Below the pieces are notes generated by a model that was not told the DNA's origin, searched no databases, and saw only the letters and a program-made list of their open reading frames with translations. Positions 1-9,936 of a DNA stretch of 64,000 nucleotides are shown piece by piece. Source of the stretch: Bradyrhizobium septentrionale (lineage in GTDB: Bacteria; Pseudomonadota; Alphaproteobacteria; Rhizobiales; Xanthobacteraceae). The first letter of the stretch is position 1, and each line of letters begins with the position of its first letter. Position numbers and translations under genes: made by a program. The stretch is taken from contig NZ_CP088285.1 of NCBI RefSeq assembly GCF_011516645.4, positions 372,001-436,000 of the forward strand, given 5' to 3'.

Positions 1-1188
1 TCGCTGCAGAAGGTCGCGATCAAGCAGGGTTTCGCCCGCATCTTCTACGGGGATCCTGCGATCGGCGGCCGCTATTCCGTGCTGTCGCCGTTCGGCCTGG
101 TGCCGGCGGCCGCCGCGGGTATCGACGTCCGCAGCCTGCTCGGCCATACGCTCGCCATGGTGCGCTCCTGCGGGGCCGACGTGCCGCCGCAGGAAAACCC
201 GGGCGTGCAGCTCGGGCTTGCGATGGGCATCGCCGGGCTCGACGGCCGCGACAAGGTGACGATCTTCTCCTCGCCTGACGTCGCCGATTTCGGCGCCTGG
301 GCCGAGCAGCTGATCGCGGAATCGACCGGCAAGGACGGCAAGGGCCTGACCCCGATCGAGGGCGAGACGATCGGCGACGCCGCGGTTTACGGCAACGACC
401 GCTTCTTCATCGACCTGCGCACCGAGGGCGAGCACGATGCTGCCCATGAGGCAAAACTCGCCGCGCTGGAGGCTGCGGGTCATCCCGTCGTGCGCATCGT
501 GATGAAGTCGATCGACCATATCGGCCAGGAGTTCTTCCGGTTCGAGATCGCAACCGCGGTGGCGGGCTCCATCCTCGGCATCAACCCGTTCAACCAGCCC
601 GACGTCGAGGCCGCCAAGATCAAGACGCGCGAGCTGACGGCAGCCTTCGAGAAGACCGGGTCGCTGCCGGCCGAGCAGCCGGTGGTGTCCGCCGACGGGG
701 TCGATCTCTACACCGATGCGCAGAACGCCGAGGATCTGCGCAAGGCCGGCGCCAATGGCGACCTCAATTCCTGGATCAAGGCCCATCTCTCGCGCTCCGG
801 CCGCGGCGACTATGTCGCGCTGCTCGCCTATATCGAGCGCGACGGCGACACCATCGACGCCATGCAGGCGATGCGGCTGAAGGTGCGCGATGCCAAGCAC
901 CTTGCGACCTGCGCCGAGTTCGGCCCGCGCTTCCTGCATTCGACCGGGCAGGCCTACAAGGGCGGCCCCGACAGCGGCGTGTTCCTGCAGGTCACGACCG
1001 ACGATGGCCACGACCTGGCGGTGCCTGGCCAGAAGGCGAGCTTCGGCGTGATCAAGGCGGCGCAGGCGCGCGGCGATTTCGACGTGCTTACCGAGCGCGG
1101 CCGGCGGGCACTGCGCGTGCATCTCAAGGGTGACCTCGCCTCCGGGCTCGCGGCGCTCGACGCCGCGATCTCGGCTGCGTTGAACTGA
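1..1188 (+). CDS. tal-pgi: Bifunctional transaldolase/phosphoglucose isomerase, C-terminal part (cut by window start)
   Basis: The frame is open from base 1 and stops with TGA at 1186-1188, so at least 395 residues of a longer protein are present. The visible part looks like the sugar-isomerase (SIS) phosphoglucose isomerase half of the fused enzyme: a stretch with [11 protein letters not shown] and a later region with [12 protein letters not shown] are typical. The enzyme would interconvert glucose-6-phosphate and fructose-6-phosphate, and the missing N-terminal half would carry transaldolase. The transaldolase half itself is not visible; I infer it from the family and from the neighbours gnd and zwf. 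gnd follows after 11 bases, so the genes are probably cotranscribed. Confidence 0.85.
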   Translation, partial: SLQKVAIKQGFARIFYGDPAIGGRYSVLSPFGLVPAAAAGIDVRSLLGHTLAMVRSCGADVPPQENPGVQLGLAMGIAGLDGRDKVTIFSSPDVADFGAWAEQLIAESTGKDGKGLTPIEGETIGDAAVYGNDRFFIDLRTEGEHDAAHEAKLAALEAAGHPVVRIVMKSIDHIGQEFFRFEIATAVAGSILGINPFNQPDVEAAKIKTRELTAAFEKTGSLPAEQPVVSADGVDLYTDAQNAEDLRKAGANGDLNSWIKAHLSRSGRGDYVALLAYIERDGDTIDAMQAMRLKVRDAKHLATCAEFGPRFLHSTGQAYKGGPDSGVFLQVTTDDGHDLAVPGQKASFGVIKAAQARGDFDVLTERGRRALRVHLKGDLASGLAALDAAISAALN

Positions 1189-1199
1189 CGGAGGCGAGG

Positions 1200-2183
1200 A
1201 TGCAACTCGGCATGATCGGCCTCGGGCGGATGGGCGGCAACATCGTTCGCCGCCTGATGACCCAGGGCCACACCACCGTGGTCTACGACAAGGATCCCAA
1301 GGCGGTCGCGGCGCTGGTGGCGGACAATGCCACCGGCGCCTCGTCGCTGGAGGATTTCGTCCTCAAGCTGGAACCGCCGCGCACCGCCTGGGTGATGCTG
1401 CCGGCCGGCAAGATCACCGAAACCACCATCGACGCGCTCGCAAAGCTGATGCAGCCCGGCGACGTCATCATCGACGGCGGCAACACCTTCTGGCAGGACG
1501 ACGTCCGCCGCGGCAAGGCGCTCCGGGAGCGCGGGCTGCACTATGTCGATGTCGGCACCAGCGGCGGCATCTGGGGCATCGAGCGCGGCTATTGCATGAT
1601 GATCGGCGGCGACAAGGGCGTGGTCGATCGGCTCGACCCGATCTTCAAGACGCTGGCGCCAGGCATCGGCGACATCCCGCGCACCCCCGGCCGCGAGGGC
1701 CGCGATGCCAGGATCGAGCAGGGCTACATCCACGCCGGTCCTGTCGGCGCCGGGCATTTCGTCAAGATGATCCACAACGGCATCGAATACGGCCTGATGC
1801 AGGCCTATGCCGAAGGCTTCGACATCCTGAAGAACGCCAATATCGAGGCATTGCCGCCGGAGCATCGGTTCGATCTCGACATCGCCGACATCGCCGAAGT
1901 CTGGCGACGCGGCAGCGTGATCCCGTCCTGGCTGCTCGACCTCACCGCCTCGGCGCTGGCGCACAACCACACGCTCGACAATTATTCCGGCTTTGTCGAG
2001 GATTCCGGCGAAGGCCGCTGGACCGTCAATGCCGCGATCGATGAGGCGGTGCCGGCCGAGGTGCTGACGGCTGCGCTCTACACCCGCTTCCGCTCGCGCA
2101 AGGATCACACCTTCGCGGAGAAGATCCTCTCGGCGATGCGCGCAGGTTTCGGCGGTCACAAGGAGCCGCCGAAGAAGGCTTAG
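1200..2183 (+). CDS. gnd: 6-phosphogluconate dehydrogenase, decarboxylating (short form)
   Basis: 327 residues, ATG start preceded by GGAGGCGAGG. The N-terminus is a Rossmann nucleotide-binding fold with GLGRMGGN. Family motifs follow in order: [11 protein letters not shown], a substrate-binding DVGTSGG stretch and the catalytic-region [13 protein letters not shown]. It oxidises and decarboxylates 6-phosphogluconate to ribulose-5-phosphate. At about 330 residues it belongs to the short GntZ/YqeC-like class, not the 470-residue enterobacterial form; cofactor preference (NAD or NADP) cannot be decided here. It sits between tal-pgi and zwf, in line with a pentose-phosphate cluster. Confidence 0.93.
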   Translation: MQLGMIGLGRMGGNIVRRLMTQGHTTVVYDKDPKAVAALVADNATGASSLEDFVLKLEPPRTAWVMLPAGKITETTIDALAKLMQPGDVIIDGGNTFWQDDVRRGKALRERGLHYVDVGTSGGIWGIERGYCMMIGGDKGVVDRLDPIFKTLAPGIGDIPRTPGREGRDARIEQGYIHAGPVGAGHFVKMIHNGIEYGLMQAYAEGFDILKNANIEALPPEHRFDLDIADIAEVWRRGSVIPSWLLDLTASALAHNHTLDNYSGFVEDSGEGRWTVNAAIDEAVPAEVLTAALYTRFRSRKDHTFAEKILSAMRAGFGGHKEPPKKA

Positions 2184-2306
2184 AGCGTTTTCGAGCGAAG
2201 CCTGTCCCGCACTTGATGCGGGATGGGCACCGGTTCGCGTGAAGACAACGCGCCAAAACCAGAATCTGGAGCCCCCGTTCCGATTCAATCGGAACGGGGG
2301 CTCTAG
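2184..2306. repeat. Intergenic repeat ending in a 35-base perfect palindrome
   Basis: Between gnd and zwf. The first part (GCGTTTTCGAGCGAAG ... CCGGTTCGCGTGAAGA) recurs at 38408-38453 and, inverted, at 45456-45556. The last part is a perfect hairpin: 17-base arms at 2269-2285 and 2287-2303 around a single C. There is no T tract, so a role as simple terminator is uncertain; it could equally be a REP-like element or an mRNA-stabilising structure. Confidence 0.8.
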
Positions 2307-2327
2307 AAGACAACAGCGGAAGGTCAC

Positions 2328-3821
2328 GTGCAGAAGAAACCCGATCCCTGCTCCTTCATCATCTTCGGCGCCACCGGCGATCTGACACACCGGCTGGTCG
2401 TCCCGGCGCTCTACAATCTTGCGGCAGGCAATCTTTTGCCGGATAAATTCTGTGTCGTCGGCATTGTCCGCAAGGGGATGTCGAGCGAGCAGCTGACCGA
2501 CAGCCTGATGCAGGGGCTTCGCAAATTCGCCACCCGCCCGGTAGATGAGGCGATCGCGAAGCGGCTATTCGAATGCGTCACCTCGGTCGAGGCCGATCCG
2601 CGCGATCCAGCGTCATTCGATGCCATGAACGAACGGCTCGACAAGCTCGAGACGGCGCGCGGCACCGGCGGCAACCGACTGTTCTATCTCGCGACCCCGC
2701 CGAGCGCCTTCCTGCCGATCAGCGAGCAGCTCGGACGCACCGGCATGCTGGAGGAGAACGGCGCCTGGCGGCGGCTGATCATCGAAAAGCCGTTCGGCAC
2801 CGATCTGGCATCGGCGAGGGCGCTGAACGCCGCGCTGCTGAAGCTGATGGACGAGCACCAGATCTACCGGATCGACCATTACCTCGGCAAGGAAACGGTC
2901 CAGAACATCCTGGTGCTGCGTTTCGCCAACGGCATGTTCGAGCCGATCTGGAATCGCAACCACATCGACCACATCCAGATCACCGTCGACGAGAAGCTCG
3001 GCGTCGGCCATCGCGGCAGCTTCTACGACGCCACCGGCGCGCTGCGCGACATGGTGCCGAACCATTTGTTCCAGCTGCTGTCGCTGGTGACGATGGAGCC
3101 GCCGGCGCGCTTCGATGCCCACGCCGTACGCTCCGAGAAGGCCGAGGTGTTGAGCGCGATCCAGACCCAGAGCGAGCAGGAAGCACTATCCAATTCGGTA
3201 CGCGGCCAGTACCGCACCGGCAGGATCGGCGACACCGAGATCGAGGACTATCTCAAGACACCGGACGTCAAGCCCGGCAGCTCGACCGAGACCTATGCCG
3301 CGCTGAAGCTGACCATCGACAATTGGCGCTGGGCCGGCGTGCCGTTCTACCTGCGTACCGGCAAGGCGCTGACCAGCAAGCGCACCGAGATCGCGATCAA
3401 GTTCAAGCAGGCGCCGTTCGCGATGTTCCGCGATACGGCGGTCGACCGCCTGTCGCAGAACTACCTGGTCATCTCCACCGAGCCGACCGAAGGCATCGAG
3501 CTGCAGTTCAACACCAAGGTGCCGGGCCCGGCCATCAATATCGACGGCGTCGAGATGAAGTTCCGCTACAAGGACTACTTCAAGGCCGAGCCATCGACCG
3601 GCTACGAGACGCTGATCTATGACTGCATGATCGGCGACAATCTGCTGTTCCAGCGCGCCGACAGCGTCGAGGCCGGATGGCAGGCGGTGCAGCCCTTCCT
3701 CGACGCCTGGAAGAGTGCCGGCGGGCGCGGCCTGCAACCCTACAAGGCCGGCTGCGAAGGCCCGGAGGCCGCCAACGCGCTGCTGACGCGCGACGGCCGC
3801 AGCTGGCGGAAGCTCGGCTGA
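2328..3821 (+). CDS. zwf: Glucose-6-phosphate 1-dehydrogenase
   Basis: 497 residues from a GTG start with GCGGAAGG just upstream; the normal family length. The NADP-binding motif FGATGDLT lies near the N-terminus (about residues 13-20) and the substrate-binding and catalytic signature IDHYLGKE at residues 182-189. It oxidises glucose-6-phosphate to 6-phosphogluconolactone, feeding pgl directly downstream, the pentose-phosphate route through gnd and possibly the Entner-Doudoroff route. A palindromic repeat separates it from gnd, so it may have its own promoter or be differently expressed. pgl starts two bases after the stop codon. Confidence 0.96.
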   Translation: MQKKPDPCSFIIFGATGDLTHRLVVPALYNLAAGNLLPDKFCVVGIVRKGMSSEQLTDSLMQGLRKFATRPVDEAIAKRLFECVTSVEADPRDPASFDAMNERLDKLETARGTGGNRLFYLATPPSAFLPISEQLGRTGMLEENGAWRRLIIEKPFGTDLASARALNAALLKLMDEHQIYRIDHYLGKETVQNILVLRFANGMFEPIWNRNHIDHIQITVDEKLGVGHRGSFYDATGALRDMVPNHLFQLLSLVTMEPPARFDAHAVRSEKAEVLSAIQTQSEQEALSNSVRGQYRTGRIGDTEIEDYLKTPDVKPGSSTETYAALKLTIDNWRWAGVPFYLRTGKALTSKRTEIAIKFKQAPFAMFRDTAVDRLSQNYLVISTEPTEGIELQFNTKVPGPAINIDGVEMKFRYKDYFKAEPSTGYETLIYDCMIGDNLLFQRADSVEAGWQAVQPFLDAWKSAGGRGLQPYKAGCEGPEAANALLTRDGRSWRKLG

Positions 3822-3823
3822 TC

Positions 3824-4576
3824 ATGACCGCGAGCGGCCAGCGCAAGATCATCACGGTCGCGGATCCGGCGGCACTGGCGAAAGTCGCCGCCGAACGGGT
3901 GATCGCGAGGCTTGCGGAGAACAGCGGCCGGATCGCGGTGTGTCTCACCGGCGGCTCCAGCCCCAAGGCGCTCTACCAGCTGCTGGCGACGCCGGATTAT
4001 CGTGAGAGGATTCCATGGGACCGCGTCGACTGGTTCATCGGCGACGAACGCCTGGTGCCGCGCAAGGACAAGCTGCACAATATGAGCATGGCGCGCCAGG
4101 CCTTCCTCGACCGCTGTGCGCCTGCCGCCAATGTGCACCCGATCGCAACCGACACTGCGGACCTCAGGGATCCCGACATCAGCGCGGCGCTGTATGAGAA
4201 CGAGCTGATGGCCTTCTACGGCGCCGAGCAGCTCGATCCGGCGCGGCCGCTGTTCGACCTGGTGCTGATGGGCATCGGGCCCGATGGCCACACCGCCTCG
4301 CTGTTTCCCGGCTACCCCGCGGTTGAGGAAACCCGGCGCTGGGTGGTCGGCGTGCCCAAGGCCAATGTCGAGCCGTTCGTGCCGCGCGTGTCGCTGACCT
4401 TGCCCGCCCTCGCCTCCTGCCGCGAGATGCTGTTCGAGGTGGCAGGCGAAAGCAAGCGCGCGATCTTGACGCGCCTGTTCGCAGGCGAGAACCTGCCGGC
4501 AAACCGCGCGCGATCGCTGGGCGAAACCGTCTGGCTGATCGATCAGTCCGCGCTGCCGGAGGATTTTCGTGGGTGA
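3824..4576 (+). CDS. pgl: 6-phosphogluconolactonase (DevB type)
   Basis: 250 residues. I chose the ATG at 3824, two bases after the zwf stop, because the open frame upstream lies inside zwf. Family features: CLTGGSSPK near residue 40, a WFIGDERLVP stretch, and GPDGHTASLFPG around residue 150. It hydrolyses 6-phosphogluconolactone to 6-phosphogluconate, the step between Zwf and Gnd. Its stop codon overlaps the GTG of the next gene (GTGA), so translation is probably coupled. Confidence 0.94.
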   Translation: MTASGQRKIITVADPAALAKVAAERVIARLAENSGRIAVCLTGGSSPKALYQLLATPDYRERIPWDRVDWFIGDERLVPRKDKLHNMSMARQAFLDRCAPAANVHPIATDTADLRDPDISAALYENELMAFYGAEQLDPARPLFDLVLMGIGPDGHTASLFPGYPAVEETRRWVVGVPKANVEPFVPRVSLTLPALASCREMLFEVAGESKRAILTRLFAGENLPANRARSLGETVWLIDQSALPEDFRG

Positions 4577-5106
4577 CTTTCTTGGCTGACGGGCAAACCC
4601 CCTGCGCACTGGTCGTGATGGGCGTCTCCGGCTCGGGCAAGAGCACCATCGCCGATCGTCTCGCGATCAGGATCGGCTGGCGCTTCGAGGACGGCGACAG
4701 TTTTCATCCGCCAAGCAATGTCGCGAAGATGCATTCCGGCCAGCCGCTCACCGACGAGGACCGCTGGCCCTGGCTGCGCGCGATCGCCGATGAGATCGAC
4801 CGCACCTGCGGTGTCCGCGAACGTGCCGTCATCGCCTGCTCGGCGCTGAAGCGCGCCTATCGCGACATCCTGGTGCATGGCCGCGACGAGATCCGCATCG
4901 TCTTTCTCGACGGCACGCAGGAGCTGATCGCCGCGCGGCTCGCCGCACGCAAGGACCATTTCATGCCGCCGGGCCTTCTCGCCAGCCAGTTCCGCACGCT
5001 GGAGCCGCCGACGCCGGACGAACGCCCGATCACGGTTGCGATCGACCGCACCGTGGAAGCCATCATCGAAGACATTGTCAGTCAACTGAAGCTGGACCGC
5101 CCATGA
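4573..5106 (+). CDS. gntK: Gluconokinase
   Basis: 177 residues, GTG start overlapping the pgl stop by four bases; a TTG a few codons later is an alternative. The P-loop GVSGSGKS is at residues 17-24, followed by a WRFEDGDSFHPPSN substrate region typical of the small GntK/IdnK kinases. It phosphorylates gluconate to 6-phosphogluconate, joining the same pool produced by Zwf and Pgl. The stop codon overlaps the next start (ATGA). Confidence 0.93.
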   Translation: MTFLADGQTPCALVVMGVSGSGKSTIADRLAIRIGWRFEDGDSFHPPSNVAKMHSGQPLTDEDRWPWLRAIADEIDRTCGVRERAVIACSALKRAYRDILVHGRDEIRIVFLDGTQELIAARLAARKDHFMPPGLLASQFRTLEPPTPDERPITVAIDRTVEAIIEDIVSQLKLDRP

Positions 5107-5909
5107 CCCGCATCGCTCTTGTCGTATCCGATGTCGACGGCACGCTGCTCACCAAGACCAAGACCCTGACCGACGGCGCGAGGACGGCGGTGCGCAGGCT
5201 GCATGAGGCCGGTATCGGCTTCACCATCGTCTCCAGCCGCCCGACGATCGGGATGAGCTTCCTGGTCGCGCCGCTCGCGATCACGCAGCCGATCGGCGCC
5301 TTCAACGGCTCTTCGATCGTCGATCCGCAAATGAAGCCGCTCGAGCAGCATTTGATCCCCGCGGCGACGGCGAAAGGCTGCGTCGACTTGTTGCGCAACT
5401 ATGGCGTCGACATCTGGCTGTTCACCAACGACCGCTGGCTGACGCGAAATCCCAACGGCGAGTACACCGCCCACGAGCAGCACACCATCAAGCACGATCC
5501 GACCATCGTCGACGACTTCACGCCCTATCTCGGCCAGGCCTGCAAGATCGTCGGCGCGAGTTCGGATGCCGCCCTGCTGCAGCGCTGCGAGGCGGAAATG
5601 CAGCAGATGGTCGGCAATGATGCGACCGCGGTCCGCTCGCAGACCTACTATCTCGACGTCACCCCGCCCGGCCATGACAAGGGCACCTTCGTCGAGGGCA
5701 TCGCGAAACGCCTTGGCGTGTCGCTCGAGAATGTCGCCACGATCGGTGACATGCAGAACGATCTGCCGATGTTCGCGAGAAGCGGCGTCTCCTTTGCGAT
5801 GGGCAATGCCAGCGATGACGTCAAGGCACGCGCCACGCATGTGACCGAAACCAACGAGCACGACGGTTTCGCCCGGGCGATGGATGTGGTGCTGACGATG
5901 GGCCGTTAA
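5103..5909 (+). CDS. Cof-like HAD-IIB family phosphatase
   Basis: 268 residues, ATG overlapping the gntK stop. HAD motif I (DVDGTLL) starts at about residue 9, motif II serine/threonine is in VSSRPT, and motif IV is IGDMQNDLPMF near residue 217. The C2-cap arrangement and length fit the Cof/YidA group, which dephosphorylates sugar phosphates or nucleotides. The substrate cannot be read from sequence; its place at the end of the zwf-pgl-gntK run suggests a sugar phosphate or overflow-metabolite phosphatase. The next gene is on the opposite strand. Confidence 0.85.
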   Translation: MTRIALVVSDVDGTLLTKTKTLTDGARTAVRRLHEAGIGFTIVSSRPTIGMSFLVAPLAITQPIGAFNGSSIVDPQMKPLEQHLIPAATAKGCVDLLRNYGVDIWLFTNDRWLTRNPNGEYTAHEQHTIKHDPTIVDDFTPYLGQACKIVGASSDAALLQRCEAEMQQMVGNDATAVRSQTYYLDVTPPGHDKGTFVEGIAKRLGVSLENVATIGDMQNDLPMFARSGVSFAMGNASDDVKARATHVTETNEHDGFARAMDVVLTMGR

Positions 5910-5930
5910 TGCGCAAAGCAAAAGCCACGA

Positions 5931-7744
5931 TCAGGTCGACCGCTGCACCGCCGGCTTCTCGGCGGCCGCCCGGGCGTCGCTGAGATTGTGTGCGGTGTTG
6001 ATCAGCGCGATATGGGTCAGCGCCTGCGGGAAATTGCCGGCCTGCCGGCCGGCGCCGCTGTCGAACTCCTCCGCCAGGAGCCCGAGATCGTTGGCGACCG
6101 CCACCACGCGGTCGAACATGGTCTGCGCCTTGTCGACATCGCCCGCCAGCACATGGGCATCGGCGAGCCACAGGCTGCAGGCCAGGAACGCGCCCTCGAT
6201 CGGCTGGATTTCATCGGAAACCTCGCGCGGATCGTGGCGCAGCACGAAGCCATCGCGGATCAGGTGCCGCTCGATCGCATCGATCGTGCCGCGGATGCGC
6301 GGATCGGCTGGCGGCAGGAAGCCGACCGACGGCAGCAGCAACAGGCTGGCGTCGAGCAGTTGTGAGCCGTAGCTCTCGACAAAGCTGTTGAGGCCGGCAT
6401 CGAAGCCCCGTTGGCAGACATCGCGGTGGATGGCCTCGCGCAGCACCCGCCATTTCACCAGCGGCGCCTTGAAGCCGAACCGCTCGGCGCTCTTGATGGC
6501 GCGGTCGAAGGCGACCCAGCACATCACCTTGGAGAACACGTAGTGTCTTGGCTGGTCGCGGCGCTCCCAGATGCCGTGATCCGGTTGGTCCCAGACCTCG
6601 GCGAGATGATTGACGACCGTACACTCGAGCGACCAGTTCTCCTCGTCGAGCTTCAGCCTGGCCATGCGGGACTGGTGGAACGCGTCGATCAGCTCGCCAT
6701 AGACGTCGAGCTGCAGTTGCGCATGCGCGGCGTTGCCGACGCGGACCGGCTGCGCGCCTTCGTAGCCGGGCAGCCATCCGGCCTCCCATTCCAGCAGGCG
6801 CCGCTGCCCCAGGATGCCGTACATGATCTGCATATTGGCCGGCGCGCCGGCCGCGGCCCGCAGCAGCCAATTGTGCCAGGCCGCCGCCTCCTCGGTGTAG
6901 CCCGAATTCATCAGCGCCAGCAGCGTGAAGGTGGCGTCGCGCAGCCAGCAGAACCGGTAGTCCCAGTTGCGCGCGCCGCCGAGCTTTTCCGGCAGTGAGG
7001 TGGTGGGCGCCGCGACGATGCCGCCGGTCGGCCTGAAGGTCAGCGCCTTCAGCGTGATCAGCGAGCGCATCACGAGGCCGCGTTGATCGCCGCCGTCATA
7101 GGTCGAGCGGCTGCACCATTCCTTCCAGTAGTCTTCGGTATCCCTGAGCGCCGCCTCGGGATCGATCGGCTGGGGCACCAGCTGATAGGACGCTCCGTAG
7201 GTCAGCACGAACGGCACTGTGTCGCCCTCGCCGACCTCGAAATCGGCGATCGTGGTCAGATCCTTGCCGCGGGTTTCGACCGGCGTACGCAGCACCGTCA
7301 TGTCCTGGCCACTGATTGCGAGCAGCCCTCGCCGTCGGGGTTCTTCTTCACCCAGGGGACATCGACCCCGAAGCCGAAGCCGAAGCGGATCACCAGCTCC
7401 ATGTGCATCCTGACGCGGCCGCTGATGCCGCGAACCAGGCGCACCACGTCGGAGGCGTGGCCGCGCGGCGGCATGAAGTCGATCAGGTCGACCACGCCGC
7501 CCTCGGTCTCGAACCGCGTCTCCAGGATCAGCGTATCGTCCCGATAGCGGCGCGAGGTCCGTCTGATCGCCTCTGCAGGCGCCAGCAGCCAGCGGCCGTT
7601 CTTCGGCGCGCCAAGCAGCGCCGCGAAGCAAGCGTCGGAATCGAATGCCGGCCAGCACAGCCAGTCGATCGCGCCGTCGCGGCCGACCAGCGCCGCGGTC
7701 TCGCAATCGCCGATCAGTCCGTAGTCTTCGATACGGGAAGCCAC
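5931..7744 (-). pseudogene. GH15 glucoamylase-like glycoside hydrolase, broken by a one-base frameshift
   Basis: The gene starts with GTG at 7744 (ASRIEDYGLIGDCETAALVG, then DWLCWP, typical of GH15) and is open to about 7328. The rest of the family (LLAISGQDM, then the WDYRFCWLRDATF motif) continues in another frame to TGA at 5931. Adding one G within the GGG run at 7326-7328 gives about 604 residues, the usual length for bacterial GH15 proteins. These hydrolyse alpha-glucans or trehalose from the non-reducing end. It lies 18 bases downstream of malQ. The frameshift is either a true inactivating mutation or a sequencing error in a homopolymer; the intact codon use on both sides favours a recent event or an error. 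Confidence 0.85.
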
Positions 7745-7762
7745 GCGCCGTGCTCCGCGTTG

Positions 7763-9733
7763 TCAGGCGTGCGACCGTTCCCGGGTTGCGCGCTTGAGTG
7801 CGTCGATGTCGATCGCCGACGCGAGATGCTCGAGCGAGACCGGGAGCCGCCGTTTCCAGTTCGGATGCTCGTAGACGGTGCCGGGGATGTTCGGCTGATC
7901 GACGATGCCGAGCAGGTCCTCCATCGACACCGCCATTATCCGCGATCGCGTCCGCGCCAGGAAGCTCGCCACCGAATAGAAAGCGTGGCTGTGGATGTCG
8001 TGCCGGCGCAGCACCTCGTCGAGCTGGCCGAGCGCGCGCCAGCGCCCTTCGTCGGTCTCGCCGGGATCGATCCCGAGCGCGCGCTTGGTCTTGAGGTCGC
8101 TGAACGAGCGCCAGCCGGCATAGGTCGAGAGGTCGTGGGTGTTGAAGGTGACGAGCGCGTTCGGCAGATAATAGTCGGCGTTGCGGAAGACGCCATGGTC
8201 GTCCGTCTCGAACATCATCACCAGATAGGACCAGATACCCCAACCATTCATCTGCTCGCGGAAGCCTTCGGGTACGGTGCCGAGGTCCTCGCCGATCACG
8301 ACGCAGCGGTTGGCCACGCTCTCCTGCGCGGTCGCCGCCAGCAGCGCCTCGAACGGCATCAGCACATAGGCGCCATTGGCAGGGCCGAAGCCGCGTGGCA
8401 CGAGATAGAGCCGCTTGAGCCCGAAGGCGTGGTCGAGCCTGATCGCGCCGGCATGGTGCATCGAGGCGCGCAGCATCTGCCTGAACGGCTCGAAGGCACG
8501 CTGTTCGAGGCCCGCGGCGTTGAAGCCGGCAAGTCCCCAGTCCTGGCCTGCGGTGTTGAGCGGGTCCGGCGGCGCGCCGACGCCGAGATGGCGCGAGATC
8601 GCGGTTTGCTCGTTCCAGGCGTCGAAGCCATCCGACTGCACGCCGACCGCAACATCGAGATAAAGCCCGACCCGCATCCCGAGCTTGTGCGCGAGCGCCT
8701 GGCAGGCGCCGAGTTGGCGGTCCGCGGTCCATTGCACGAATTCGATGAACTCGACCTCGGCGGCAGAGTCGCGCGCCCGGCGCAGCTTGCCGCAGGCCGC
8801 GTCATTGGGCTGCCGCCATTCGTCCGGCCATTCCCACCACGGCGTGTTGAGCTTGTGCCTGATCACCTCGAAGCAGGCGAAGCGAGTCAGCAGCGCGCCG
8901 TGCTCCTTGCGATAATCCTCAAAATCCTGCCAGCGGCCGAGGCCGGGGTTGGCCTTGAAGGCGGCAAAGGCCGCGCGCAGCGCCCGCCATTTCAGCGCCG
9001 CGACGCCGACATAGTCGACCATGTCGTGGGAGCGCAGCTGCGCCAGCGCGGCTTGCGTCTCCGCATCGATGTGGAATTCGGCAATCTTCTCGACGTCGAC
9101 ATAGAGCGCGTTGAGGAACAGCCGGCTGTTCGGCGAATACGGGCTGCAATCGCCGGGCCGGTCATCGAACAGCGCATGCAGTGGATTGAGCCCGATGCCG
9201 TCGGCACCGAGCCGATTGGCGAATGCGAGCAGGCCTTCGAGATCGGTGAAGTCGCCGATGCCCCAGTTGCGCGCTGACCGTACGCCGTAGAGCTGGACCG
9301 CGATCACCCAGCAGCGATCAAACTCGCCGCCGAACGCACGTTCTGGCGCAACCAATAGCGGCAGCTCCTCGCTGCCCGATACGTCGGATAGCTGCAACCG
9401 GTGCACGCCTTCGGGGAGACCGGACGGCCACGTCACACTCCGCTCATGGGTCTCGCCTTGCGCGAGGACGCCAGTGCCATTCATGATCTTCCAGCGCACC
9501 GGCAGCTGGGCTGCCTCCGACAGCTGTGTTCGCCCGCCATCTCGGGTGCCATCTCGGGTGCCATGGCCGGCGCGGATCACGACGGGATCGGCGACGATCC
9601 GCCGCGGCGTCTGGGGCGGCAGCGCGTCGAGGATCGCGGTGAGCGCCTCGGGGGTTGTCACACGGCGGTGACCGCTGCCATCGATATACTCGGTCTGGAT
9701 TCCGAGGGTCTGGGCTTTGGCGTAAGGGTCCAT
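7763..9733 (-). CDS. malQ: 4-alpha-glucanotransferase (amylomaltase, GH77)
   Basis: 656 residues with the extra N-terminal domain seen in many proteobacterial MalQ proteins. GH77 hallmarks: NWGIGDFTDL, the nucleophile region IRLDHAFGL (Asp434) and IGEDLGTVP with the general acid Glu482. It transfers glucan segments between maltodextrins, so it would recycle short chains released during glycogen turnover. It is divergent from glgE; a perfect EcfG-type promoter lies at 9812-9836 on its strand. The GH15 gene follows in the same orientation, presumably as one transcript. Confidence 0.94.
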   Translation of the reverse strand: MDPYAKAQTLGIQTEYIDGSGHRRVTTPEALTAILDALPPQTPRRIVADPVVIRAGHGTRDGTRDGGRTQLSEAAQLPVRWKIMNGTGVLAQGETHERSVTWPSGLPEGVHRLQLSDVSGSEELPLLVAPERAFGGEFDRCWVIAVQLYGVRSARNWGIGDFTDLEGLLAFANRLGADGIGLNPLHALFDDRPGDCSPYSPNSRLFLNALYVDVEKIAEFHIDAETQAALAQLRSHDMVDYVGVAALKWRALRAAFAAFKANPGLGRWQDFEDYRKEHGALLTRFACFEVIRHKLNTPWWEWPDEWRQPNDAACGKLRRARDSAAEVEFIEFVQWTADRQLGACQALAHKLGMRVGLYLDVAVGVQSDGFDAWNEQTAISRHLGVGAPPDPLNTAGQDWGLAGFNAAGLEQRAFEPFRQMLRASMHHAGAIRLDHAFGLKRLYLVPRGFGPANGAYVLMPFEALLAATAQESVANRCVVIGEDLGTVPEGFREQMNGWGIWSYLVMMFETDDHGVFRNADYYLPNALVTFNTHDLSTYAGWRSFSDLKTKRALGIDPGETDEGRWRALGQLDEVLRRHDIHSHAFYSVASFLARTRSRIMAVSMEDLLGIVDQPNIPGTVYEHPNWKRRLPVSLEHLASAIDIDALKRATRERSHA

Positions 9734-9936
9734 TCGGCACGCTACTTGCTCGCAACGGTATTGGGATCGTTGCTAAATTGTACAGATACGGGAAAGGGAT
9801 AGTTGATGTTCAACGCTCTACCCTATCAGGCGTTCCCGCCGGGAACCATTGTCCGACGAGCGGCTTTCTATATGGATCTGGCGCGCCTCCTTCCCGGCGC
9901 GGGGACTTCATTTGCCTATTCAATGGCGGCATCACC
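9734..9936. promoter_or_regulatory. Divergent intergenic region malQ / glgE
   Basis: A 203-base spacer between divergent transcription units. It contains the EcfG-type promoter toward malQ. On the plus strand toward glgE there is GGAAC at 9842-9846, but the matching -10 is GCTT, not CGTT, so I do not claim a stress promoter in that direction. No other site is recognised. Confidence 0.5.
9812..9836 (-). promoter_or_regulatory. Predicted EcfG (general stress sigma) promoter for malQ
   Basis: On the minus strand GGAAC (9836-9832) and CGTT (9815-9812) are separated by exactly 16 bases, a perfect fit to the alphaproteobacterial EcfG/RpoE2 consensus GGAAC-N16-17-CGTT. The -10 element lies 78 bases upstream of the malQ start. 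The element is seen; its use is inferred. Confidence 0.65.

Noticed and set aside
954..2390. 478-codon open frame on the minus strand across gnd
   Set aside because: It lies opposite tal-pgi and gnd, which have clear family motifs; its composition is that of an antisense shadow in GC-rich DNA.
9842..9866. Stress-type promoter toward glgE
   Set aside because: GGAAC is present but the -10 position reads GCTT, not CGTT; too weak to claim.
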